Below the pieces are notes generated by a model. It was given only the letters and a program-made list of their open reading frames with translations, was not told where the DNA came from and ran no database searches. This document shows positions 1 through 7,634 of a stretch of DNA of 64,000 nucleotides, one piece after another; the first letter of the stretch is position 1; each line of letters begins with the position of its first letter. Origin of the DNA: Natronolimnohabitans innermongolicus JCM 12255. GTDB lineage: Archaea > Halobacteriota > Halobacteria > Halobacteriales > Natrialbaceae. The DNA is taken from assembly GCF_000337215.1 (NCBI RefSeq), contig NZ_AOHZ01000030.1, positions 25,291 through 89,290 on the forward strand. The letters are read 5' to 3'. Made by a program: the position numbers and the translations under genes.

Positions 1-1457
1 ACTCGGCCTTCGACGACGACGCGGCCGGTCGTCAGCGCCTCCGCAGCGACGTGGACCTTCAACATGTTCGTCGTGTTCGCCCCCTCGAGGTCGGTCATCA
101 TTCCACAGAGAACGACGACGGTGTCGCCGCTGTCGGCGACGCCGGCGTTCAGCGCCGACTGGACGGCCCGCTCGACGACGGCGTCGGCGCCCTGATCCGA
201 CACGTGGGCGTACAGCGGCGTCACCCCCCACGAGAGGGCGAGCCGTCGCCGAACGTCGCGGTTCGGCGTCGATGCGACGACGGGGACGCCGGGGCGGTAC
301 TTCGCAGTCTTTAGCGCCGTGTACCCGGATTCGGTCGCCGCGACGACGGCATCGGCGTCGACGTCGCGCGCGAGAAACCGTGCGGACCGCGCCAGCGCGT
401 CCGTTCGCGCCTCTCCGGCGGTGGGAACGCGTTGTTCGAGCAGTTCGTCGTACTCCTCGGAGCCCTCGACCTGTCTGACGATGCTGTCCATCGCGTCGAC
501 GACCGCGACGGGGTGGTCGCCGATGGCAGTCTCGGCCGACAACATTACCGCGTCGGTGCCGTCCAGGACGGCGTTGGCGACGTCCGAGGCCTCCGCTCGC
601 GTCGGCCGGCGCGCGTGGACCATCGAATCCAGCATCTCGGTCGCCGTGATGACCGGCGAGCCGGCCTCGCGACACCGGCGGATGATCTGCTTTTGGATCA
701 TCGGGACGTCCTCCATCGGACACTCGACGCCGAGGTCGCCGCGGGCGACCATGATCCCGTAGGACGCCTCGATGATCTCCTCGAGGTTTTCGACCGCGCC
801 CGAGCGTTCGATCTTCGCGACGAGCGGAATCTCCGCGCCCAGTTCCTCGAGCACCTCGCTGACCTCGTAGACGTCCTCGGCGTCGCGGACGAAACTCGCG
901 GCGACGAAGTCGACGTCCTTCTCGGCGGCCAGTTCGAGGTCCTCGCGGTCCGAGTCGGTGACGATATCGAGGTCGAGGTCGACGCCGGGGACGTTGACCC
1001 CCTTTCGGCCGGCCAGTTCGCCGCCGGTGTCGACGCGAGCACGGACCCCGTTTTCCGTTCGGTCTAGCACCGTCGTCTCGATCAGACCGTCGTCGAGTAA
1101 GATCGTATCACCCGCTTCGACAGCGTCAATCGGCAGCGAGAGCCCGACCGTCTCCGGCGACGCCTCGTCGCCGTCGACGAATCGGATTTCGGAACCCGTC
1201 TCGAGGGTCACCGTCTCGCCCTCCGGCAAGGGTGCGGTTCGGACCTCCGGCCCCTGCATGTCGAGCATCACCGCGACGGGTTCGTCGCGTTCCTCGTCGA
1301 TGGCTCGAACGCGATCGATCAACTCGGCACGATCCGCTCGGCTCCCGTGGCTCGCGTTCAACCGAGCGACGGACATCCCCGCCTCGGCGAGCTCCCGGAT
1401 CGTCCCCCGATCGCTCGAGGCCGGCCCCAGCGTACAGACGATCTTCGCGTTTCTCAT
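1..1457 (-). CDS. pyk: Pyruvate kinase (3' end beyond window)
   Basis: Catalyses PEP + ADP to pyruvate + ATP, the last glycolytic step. The protein starts MRNAKIVCTLGPASS, the classic pyruvate kinase N-terminus, and continues through the substrate/metal barrel (the stretch that encodes GDLGVE-type and MVARGDLG-type motifs lies near 690-750). About 485 codons are present, and the C-terminus runs off the left edge. The ATG at 1455-1457 is the only start that gives the conserved N-terminus. A perfect palindrome fitting the TrmB consensus overlaps the promoter 40-60 nt upstream, so repression when sugar is scarce is likely (inference). It is divergent from the GYD gene. Confidence 0.93.
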   Translation of the reverse strand, partial: MRNAKIVCTLGPASSDRGTIRELAEAGMSVARLNASHGSRADRAELIDRVRAIDEERDEPVAVMLDMQGPEVRTAPLPEGETVTLETGSEIRFVDGDEASPETVGLSLPIDAVEAGDTILLDDGLIETTVLDRTENGVRARVDTGGELAGRKGVNVPGVDLDLDIVTDSDREDLELAAEKDVDFVAASFVRDAEDVYEVSEVLEELGAEIPLVAKIERSGAVENLEEIIEASYGIMVARGDLGVECPMEDVPMIQKQIIRRCREAGSPVITATEMLDSMVHARRPTRAEASDVANAVLDGTDAVMLSAETAIGDHPVAVVDAMDSIVRQVEGSEEYDELLEQRVPTAGEARTDALARSARFLARDVDADAVVAATESGYTALKTAKYRPGVPVVASTPNRDVRRRLALSWGVTPLYAHVSDQGADAVVERAVQSALNAGVADSGDTVVVLCGMMTDLEGANTTNMLKVHVAAEALTTGRVVVEGR

Positions 1458-1498
1458 GGCTCGAGCTAGCGCGGGCACGGACAAAAAGATGGCCGGTT

Positions 1499-1514
1499 TA
1501 CTCGATATCGAGTA
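1499..1514. promoter_or_regulatory. TrmB-type operator at pyk promoter
   Basis: TACTCGATATCGAGTA is a perfect 16-bp palindrome that fits the TACT-N7-GAGTA consensus known for the haloarchaeal sugar regulator TrmB. It abuts a TATA-like GTATAC at about 1512-1519 in the pyk direction. A site at or downstream of TATA fits repression of pyk. The motif is seen directly; the regulator assignment is inferred from the consensus. Confidence 0.6.
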
Positions 1515-1591
1515 TACATTCCATCCACCGACTGGCCAGCCCGTCGACTGCCACGTGAACGGTTTTCCGCGGGACAACCCTCTATCGAGAT

Positions 1592-1879
1592 ATGGCTACG
1601 TACGCCTCGCTCGTACACGTCGACGACCGTAACGTGCAGAACGCACAGGAGCTCTCGTCGATCTGGGGCGAGATCAAAACCGAGTTCGAGGAACACGAGG
1701 CCGAGGTGATCGACTCCTACGCGATCCTCGGCGAGCACGATTTCCTCGTCACCTTCGACGCCCCCGACCGCGAGTCGGCGTTCAAATCGGCGCTGACGCT
1801 GCGCCGACACGGGCTGTCGGCCCAGACGATGGAGGTCGTCGATACCGACGACTTCTCACAGCTGGTCGACGAGATCTAG
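1592..1879 (+). CDS. GYD-domain (ferredoxin-like fold) small protein
   Basis: A 95-residue protein that fits the GYD family of small dimeric alpha/beta barrel-like proteins of unknown function. It begins MATYASLVHV, and its core YAILGEHDFLVTF matches the place where the family has its G-Y-D signature, followed by an alpha-helical segment (residues 60-80). No catalytic residues are recognisable. It is divergent from pyk. Its TAG stop shares the CTAG palindrome with the stop of metG on the other strand, so the two genes converge with a 4-bp overlap. Confidence 0.75.
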   Translation: MATYASLVHVDDRNVQNAQELSSIWGEIKTEFEEHEAEVIDSYAILGEHDFLVTFDAPDRESAFKSALTLRRHGLSAQTMEVVDTDDFSQLVDEI

Positions 1880-3975
1880 CGGACCTTCTCGCCGACCTCG
1901 GCGTCGCCGTGGGTCGTCAGCAGGTCCGCCTCCTCGCCCGCCGCGAGGATCATCCCGTTGGACTCGACGCCGAACAGTTCGGCCTTGGCCATGTTCGCCA
2001 ACAGGATGCACTTCTCGCCCGGAAGCTCCTCGAGGTCGTGTAGCTGCTTGATTCCCGCGACCACCTGCCGGGTCTCGAAGCCGATGTCGACCTCGAGTCG
2101 CGCGAGGTCGTCCGCTCCCTCGATGCCCTCGGCCGACTCGATGCGGCCGACGCGGATGTCGACGTCCTGGAAGTCCTCGAACTCGATGCGCTCGTCGGCG
2201 AGCGGTTCGAGATCGTCGGTGTCTGCCATACTGCCCGCTTCGTCCGCGGCGGTGTCGTCGCTTTCGGTTTCCGCGTCCGCACCGTCGTCCTCGTCGTCCG
2301 ATGCGGCGGCGACGCGCTCCGCGAGTTTCTCGTTCAGTTCGTCGACGCGGTCGTCTTCGATCTTCTCGAAGAGTTCGCCGGGCTCGTCGAAGTTTCGGGG
2401 TGGCGCCTCGAGGGCGTCCTCGAGGTGGGCGTCGGCGACCGCACCGTCCTCGCCCAGCTGTTCCCACAGCGCCTGGGCTTTGTCGGGCGCGATCGGTTCC
2501 AGGAGGACGCCGACGGCCTTGGCGATCTGGACGCAATCGCGGATGACCTGTGCCGCGCGTTCGGGCTCGTCGTCGGTGAGCTTCCAGGGCTCGTTGCGCT
2601 GGATGTACTCGTTGCCGAACTGCGCGAGTTGCGTGGCGGCCCGGCCGAGTTCCCGAAGGTCGTAGTCGTTGACCGCCTCGCGGGTCTGGCCGATGGCGCC
2701 CTCGATCCGTTCCTGGACGTCTTCGGAGACATCCGTGTCCGGCGTCCCCTCGTAGTTCCGGTAGGCAAAGAGCAGCGACCGGTACCAGAAGTTGCCGACC
2801 GTCCCCACCAGCTCGCCGTTGACCTTCTCCTGGAAGGCGTCCCAGGAGAAGTCGACGTCCTGCTGGAGGCCGCCCGTCGTCGTCAGGTAGTACCGCAGCA
2901 GGTCGGGGTGGAAGCCTTCCTCGAGGTATTCTTTCGCCCAGATCGCGCGGTTGCGGCTGGTCGAGAGCCCCTTCCCGTTGATCGTGATGAAACCAGTCGC
3001 GGCGACGGCACGCGGGGCGTTGTAGCCGGCGCCTTCGAGCATCGCGGGCCAGAAGATCGTGTGGTGCTGGATGATGTCGCGACCGATGATGTGAACGATC
3101 TCGCCTTCGTCCTTCCAGACCTGTTCCCAGTCGTACTCGTCGCGTCCGACGCGTTCGGTGTACTGCTTCGTACTGGCGATGTACTCGATCGGCGCATCGA
3201 CCCAGACGTAGAGAACGAGATCCTCGCCGCCCTCACCGGGGTAATCGATCCCCCAGTCCATGTCGCGGGTGATACACCAGTCCTGAAGCCCGTCTTCGAT
3301 CCACTGTCGGGGCTGGTTGCGGGCGTTCGAGGTTCCCTCGAGGCCGTCCAGGAACTCGGTCAAGTAGTCTGCAAACTCCGAGACCGCGAAGAACTTGTGG
3401 GCGCGCTCGCGGTACTCCGCGTCGTTGCCCGTGATCGTGCTTCGCGGATCCTCAACCTCGCCCGGCTCTAAGTGGCGCTGACAGCCCTCGTCGCACTCGT
3501 CGCCGCGGGCCTTCTCGCCGCAGTAGGGACAGGTTCCCTCGACGTAGCGATCGGGGAGGTACTGGTCGGCGTCGGGGTCGTAGGCGACCTGAATCTCCTT
3601 CTCGTAGACGTAGCCCTCCTCGTCTAAGGTACGGACGATCTCCTGGGTGAGTTCAGTGTTGGTCTCGTCGTGGGTGTGGCCGTAGTTGTCGAACTCGACG
3701 TTGAACTTGGGGAACGTCTCCTCGTACTGGTCGTGCCACTCCAGTGCGAAGTCCTCCGGTTCGACGCCTTCCTGCTCGGCGTTGACGGCGACCGGCGTCC
3801 CGTGCATGTCCGAGCCGCTGACGTAGGCCGTCTCCTGTCCCAGCGTCTCGAGGGCGCGCGCGAACGCGTCGCCGCCCACGTACGTTCGGAGGTGACCGAC
3901 GTGCAGGTCGCCGTTGGCGTAGGGCAACCCACAGGTCACGACTGCGGGCGTCTCCGTCGGAAAGTCGTTGCTCAT
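1876..3975 (-). CDS. metG: Methionyl-tRNA synthetase with C-terminal tRNA-binding domain
   Basis: Charges tRNA-Met (and initiator tRNA) with methionine. The 699-residue protein shows the HIGH-type signature HVGH near residue 21 and the zinc knuckle CPYCGEKARGDECDEGC near 140-160. KGLSTS serves as the KMSKS loop, followed by an alpha-helical anticodon domain. A D/E-rich linker (about 560-590) leads into an EMAPII/Arc1p-like OB-fold domain of about 110 residues that binds tRNA, as in many bacterial and archaeal MetRS. The open frame extends upstream to 4182, but MSNDFPTETPAVVTCGLPYA at 3975 is the family N-terminus. The stop overlaps that of the convergent GYD gene. Confidence 0.95.
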   Translation of the reverse strand: MSNDFPTETPAVVTCGLPYANGDLHVGHLRTYVGGDAFARALETLGQETAYVSGSDMHGTPVAVNAEQEGVEPEDFALEWHDQYEETFPKFNVEFDNYGHTHDETNTELTQEIVRTLDEEGYVYEKEIQVAYDPDADQYLPDRYVEGTCPYCGEKARGDECDEGCQRHLEPGEVEDPRSTITGNDAEYRERAHKFFAVSEFADYLTEFLDGLEGTSNARNQPRQWIEDGLQDWCITRDMDWGIDYPGEGGEDLVLYVWVDAPIEYIASTKQYTERVGRDEYDWEQVWKDEGEIVHIIGRDIIQHHTIFWPAMLEGAGYNAPRAVAATGFITINGKGLSTSRNRAIWAKEYLEEGFHPDLLRYYLTTTGGLQQDVDFSWDAFQEKVNGELVGTVGNFWYRSLLFAYRNYEGTPDTDVSEDVQERIEGAIGQTREAVNDYDLRELGRAATQLAQFGNEYIQRNEPWKLTDDEPERAAQVIRDCVQIAKAVGVLLEPIAPDKAQALWEQLGEDGAVADAHLEDALEAPPRNFDEPGELFEKIEDDRVDELNEKLAERVAAASDDEDDGADAETESDDTAADEAGSMADTDDLEPLADERIEFEDFQDVDIRVGRIESAEGIEGADDLARLEVDIGFETRQVVAGIKQLHDLEELPGEKCILLANMAKAELFGVESNGMILAAGEEADLLTTHGDAEVGEKVR

Positions 3976-4098
3976 ACCAGTGTGGTGTCGGTGGCGGGCG
4001 TAAAACCCGCCGGTTTTCGGTCGCGAACGACCGGCGCAATCGTGACGCCACACTCGCGACGCGTCGCCCGCCAGTTCCCGTTCGGAATCCGAACAGTT

Positions 4099-4163
4099 AC
4101 CGTGACAATACGGTGTCAAACGTTCCGTTTCTGATGACGACGGTCGTGTACTGTTTTGACACC
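4099..4163. promoter_or_regulatory. Inverted repeats in the metG / NSS transporter divergent promoter region
   Basis: Two nested symmetric signals lie upstream of the transporter. One is ACCGT-N6-ACGGT near 4099-4114. The other is a wider pair, GGTGTCAAA at 4112-4120 and TTTGACACC at 4155-4163. They lie 20-85 nt before the transporter ATG, a sensible place for an operator. No regulator is known to me for this sequence. Confidence 0.35.
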
Positions 4164-4182
4164 CCTCGTGAGTCGGTAACAC

Positions 4183-5538
4183 ATGGCTGCCGACAGTCCG
4201 CGCGAACAGTGGGCGACTCGAGTGGGCTTTATTTTCGCGGCCGTCGGGAGCGCCGTCGGCCTGGGGAACATCTGGCGGTTCCCGTTTCAGGTCGGTCAGG
4301 AAGGCGGCGCCGCGTTCCTCTTGATCTACCTGCTATTCATTGTCCTCATCGGCTTCCCTGCGATGCTGGTCGAGTTCGTCGTCGGACGCCACACCAAACG
4401 CAACCCCGTCGGCGCGCTCAAACGCATCGGCGGCGGCGTCTGGCAGTACGTCGGCTGGATCTTCATCGCGACCGGATTCGTCATCCTCTCGTACTACAGT
4501 GTCGTCGCCGGCTGGACGATTCGCTATACGTTGTTGGGACTCCAGGACGGCTACCTCGGCGACGCCGCCGAAGCCGAAGCACAGTTCGTCACGCTCGCCA
4601 GCGGTCTCGACGCGATCCTCTTTCACGCGATCTTCATGGCCATCGTGATCGCCATCGTCGCCGTCGGTATTCAGCGCGGCATCGAACTCGCGGTGAAGGT
4701 GATCGTTCCCGCAATCGTCGTCATCACGGTCGGACTGGCGATCTACGCGGCCACGCTCGCGGGCGCCGGCGACGCCTACAGCTACTACCTCTCGCCGGAG
4801 TGGGGCACGATCGCCGCCGAGTGGCAGAGCATCCTCCCCGCGGCCGCCGGCCAGGCGTTCTTCACCCTCTCGCTCGGGATGGGCGTCATGATCACCTACG
4901 CGTCGTATCTCGACGAGGATCGCAACCTCGCCGAGGACGGCGCGATCATCATCGGCTTCGACACCGCGATCGCGTTCGTGACGGGTCTGATCGTCTTCCC
5001 GATCCTCTTTACCGCGGGGGTCGATCCAGCCGACCCGGGCGCCGGCGCGATCTTCGTCTCGCTCGCGGCCGCGTTCGGCGATCTCACGCTGGGGTGGCTC
5101 ATCGGCGCCGTCTTCTTCGGCACCGTCGCCATCGCCGCCCTCTCGAGCGCGATCAGTCTCATGGAGGTGGTCGTCTCCTACGTCGTCGACGAACGGGACG
5201 TCGACCGCGCCACCGCAGCGCTCGTCATCGGCGGGGCGATCTTTCTGCTCGGCATTCCGTCGGCGTACGACCTCGTCTTGCTCGACCTGTTCGACCTGTT
5301 CGCCGACCAGATCCTGCTCGTCTTCGGCGGGCTCCTCCTGATGATCCTCGTTAGCTGGTCGCTCTCCGAACTCGCGGTCGACGAACTCGAGCGCGGAATC
5401 GGCGACCTCGGCTCGCTCGGTCCGGTCTGGATCTGGACCGTGCGGCTGCTCGTCGTGCTCGTCCTGATCATCGCGCTCGTCCTCGGCATCCTCGACTACT
5501 ACGAGTTCCTCACGACCGACTTCGCCGACTGGCTCTGA
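4183..5538 (+). CDS. Sodium-dependent transporter, NSS/SNF family
   Basis: An inner-membrane sodium symporter, probably for an amino acid or amine. The 451 residues contain 11-12 hydrophobic helices. TM1 carries AVGSAVGLGNIWRFPFQVGQ, the unwound helix that binds Na+ and substrate in LeuT-type transporters. The length is typical of prokaryotic members (440-510). The substrate cannot be read from the sequence. Inverted repeats in the 207-bp gap to metG suggest regulated expression. It ends 15 nt before the convergent membrane-protein gene. Confidence 0.9.
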   Translation: MAADSPREQWATRVGFIFAAVGSAVGLGNIWRFPFQVGQEGGAAFLLIYLLFIVLIGFPAMLVEFVVGRHTKRNPVGALKRIGGGVWQYVGWIFIATGFVILSYYSVVAGWTIRYTLLGLQDGYLGDAAEAEAQFVTLASGLDAILFHAIFMAIVIAIVAVGIQRGIELAVKVIVPAIVVITVGLAIYAATLAGAGDAYSYYLSPEWGTIAAEWQSILPAAAGQAFFTLSLGMGVMITYASYLDEDRNLAEDGAIIIGFDTAIAFVTGLIVFPILFTAGVDPADPGAGAIFVSLAAAFGDLTLGWLIGAVFFGTVAIAALSSAISLMEVVVSYVVDERDVDRATAALVIGGAIFLLGIPSAYDLVLLDLFDLFADQILLVFGGLLLMILVSWSLSELAVDELERGIGDLGSLGPVWIWTVRLLVVLVLIIALVLGILDYYEFLTTDFADWL

Positions 5539-5555
5539 GGGTCGTCCCCGCGCCG

Positions 5556-5903
5556 TCAGTCGGCCCGCTCGTCGACCTCCGCCGGCTCCGTCGCGTCCCA
5601 GATCGACGGCAGCCACTCGAGTCGCGCCGCGAGCAACAGTCCCAGTCCTCCCAGCAGACAGCCGAAGAAGGCGACGACGAACGGCGCGCCGCCGGGAACC
5701 ACGACGATCGAGACCGCCGCGCCGACCCACGCCAGCCAGGCCAGCGCCTCCCACGGCCGACCGCCGTACAGGCGCCAACTCGCGAGCGAGAGCGCGAAGC
5801 CGCCCAGCGCGGCCGCGACGAGGACGCCCTCGAGAACCGTCGACGCGGCGATCAGGGCGACGAAGCCGACGATCGCCGCAGCGTCGATCCGATCCAGTGC
5901 CAT
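5556..5903 (-). CDS. Small four-helix membrane protein, unknown function
   Basis: A 115-residue protein with about four hydrophobic segments (residues 9-27, 28-45, 52-70 and 72-92) and a short acidic cytoplasmic-type tail (ATEPAEVDERAD). No domain is recognised. Composition and GC match the surrounding genes. It converges on the NSS transporter with 17 nt between stops, and behind its start lies the repeat-rich gap 5904-6294. Confidence 0.6.
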   Translation of the reverse strand: MALDRIDAAAIVGFVALIAASTVLEGVLVAAALGGFALSLASWRLYGGRPWEALAWLAWVGAAVSIVVVPGGAPFVVAFFGCLLGGLGLLLAARLEWLPSIWDATEPAEVDERAD

Positions 5904-5959
5904 ACGCGGTCCTCGCAGCGACGGGACAAACGGCTACCGATTGCGCATTCCCCGACACT

Positions 5960-6127
5960 TCACCGCGGTGGTGCGCGCTGCGATCGGATCGAGCGAAGCG
6001 AGGTGTGAGCGTCGCGAGCACCTCGAAATGCGAACGGCGAACGGAGTGAGCCGTGAGCGATAGCGAGGGCCGATCGGCAATGCCGCGCGAGGGACGAGCG
6101 ACCGAACGAAGTGAGCGAGCGAGTCGG
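5960..6127. repeat. Tract of imperfect hairpins (GAGCGAAGCGAG-type)
   Basis: Non-coding gap 5904-6294. From about 5970 there are successive self-complementary stretches, for example AGGTG/CACCT around GAGCGTCGCGAG and CGAACGGAGTGAGC-type palindromes repeated near 6035-6055 and 6105-6125. They end in CGCGAGGGACGAG and then the shared motif at 6124-6153. No open frame with coding character is visible in 5904-6294. Confidence 0.5.
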
Positions 6128-6153
6128 CTGGGGAGGACGTGGAAATCCCCCGT
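6124..6153 (+). repeat. Copy 1 of shared stem motif CGGCTGGGGAGGACGTGG
   Basis: TCGGCTGGGGAGGACGTGG is followed by AAATCCCC. A near-identical string occurs at 28284-28312, again directly after a hairpin tract and after a CGCGAGGGAYGAG stretch. TGGGGA can pair with TCCCC(A) around an 11-nt loop. Function unknown. Confidence 0.5.
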
Positions 6154-6294
6154 TGCCAGTGCGAGCAGCGCGCTCGAGTCTCTGAACGCTTCCCAGTAGA
6201 CGAAAAACCACTGACCTCCTCTCAGGAGACACCCGCCTCGATCTCGAACCCGTCCCTCGAGAATCGTCCGAGACGTCCAACCGACTCGCCCCGG

Positions 6295-7380
6295 CTAGTC
6301 GTCGCTCATAACGGGCACGCTCGCGCGCACCTCGAGTCGGTCCAGATCCCCGATGAACGAGGCCAGCATCTCCCGGGTGACGTGGGGCATACAGACGACT
6401 CGCAGTTCCCCGGTCGCGGTCCGGGAGATGCGCCAGCCCTTGGCGCGCAGCGCGTCGAACGTCGACCGCGGAACGTCGGCCGCGACCAGCGGCAGCGTCG
6501 GATCGGCGACCTCGTAGCCGCGCTTTTCGAGGGCGTCGGCGAGCCACTCGGCGTTGTTCTGCGAGCGGACGTACTGCCGGCGGTAGCCGTCGGGCCACAG
6601 CTCCTCCATCGCAGCCACGGCGCTCGCGACGCCGGCGCCCGAGCGCGTCCCCGTCAGCGTCGCCTGCGAGGTCGACTCGAGGTAGGGCGTATCGACGGCG
6701 AGTTCGTCAAGCAGGTCCGCCGAACGAGCGAGCAATCCGCCTGCGGGGACGGCGGCCTGTCCCATCTTGTGGGGATCGATCGCCATCGTGTCGACCGCCG
6801 CGTGGCCGAAGTGCCACTCGTGGTCGGTAAACGGCAGCACGAATCCGCCCCAGGCGGCGTCGACGTGACACATCGCGTCGACCGACCGGGCGATCTCGCC
6901 CAGTTCGGGAATCGGATCGACGCGGCCGTACTCGGTCGTCCCCGCGACGCCGATCACCAGCGCCGTCTCCGAATCCACCGAGGCGCGGACGGCCTCGAGG
7001 TCGGCTCGGTACTGCTCGTCGGTCGGAACGATTCGCAACTCGACGCCGAGAACGTCGGCGGCCTTCTGAAAGCTGAAGTGGGCCGACTCGGGCATAACGA
7101 CGTTCGGCGTCCGCGTCTCCGCGCGGTTGCGAGCGATACGAACGGCCTGAATGTTCGCTTCCGTCCCCCCGCTGGCGATGTATCCGGCGGGATCCTCGAG
7201 GCCGGCGATCTCCCCCAGCAACGCGATCGCGTCGTCCTCGAGCGCCGAAACCGTCGGATACGTTCCCGGATCGCCGGGGTTCGTCGCGAGAAACCGCTCG
7301 GCCGCCTCGCGCGCCACCGGGTGTGGCTCCGTACACATCGACGACAGAACCCGGTCGAACGCTTGCGGCTCGATTTGCAT
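6295..7380 (-). CDS. mfnA: Group II PLP decarboxylase, tyrosine/aspartate decarboxylase MfnA
   Basis: A PLP enzyme that decarboxylates L-tyrosine (methanofuran route) or L-aspartate to beta-alanine (CoA route). In haloarchaea, which lack methanofuran, the aspartate role is the more plausible (inference). It has 361 residues. The PLP lysine lies in [16 protein letters not shown] carries the cofactor-contacting Asp and Ala, and ASGGTEANI lies near residue 95. The frame opens 10 codons earlier (7410), but [12 protein letters not shown] at 7380 matches the usual family length. It is convergent to nothing; the 254 bp before ppsA's stop hold no gene. Confidence 0.88.
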   Translation of the reverse strand: MQIEPQAFDRVLSSMCTEPHPVAREAAERFLATNPGDPGTYPTVSALEDDAIALLGEIAGLEDPAGYIASGGTEANIQAVRIARNRAETRTPNVVMPESAHFSFQKAADVLGVELRIVPTDEQYRADLEAVRASVDSETALVIGVAGTTEYGRVDPIPELGEIARSVDAMCHVDAAWGGFVLPFTDHEWHFGHAAVDTMAIDPHKMGQAAVPAGGLLARSADLLDELAVDTPYLESTSQATLTGTRSGAGVASAVAAMEELWPDGYRRQYVRSQNNAEWLADALEKRGYEVADPTLPLVAADVPRSTFDALRAKGWRISRTATGELRVVCMPHVTREMLASFIGDLDRLEVRASVPVMSDD

Positions 7381-7634
7381 ATCACGCACAAGTACGTTCT
7401 CTGGTTTCAACGTTGCGCTTAGCCCCGCCGTGACCGTTCGTCGCGACGATCGGCATCAATGAGAACACTGCACACAGGAGGGAGAGAGAAATTCTCGAGT
7501 GTTCAACGTATTCGCGGATCTATGCGGAAGATGTCAATTACGCTCGGCGGCCGAGACGAACGCGATCGGCGATCGGTATCGGTGGTCGAGCGCGCTCCGG
7601 TTCGAACGAAAATATCCCGACAGCGCGGGCTGGG

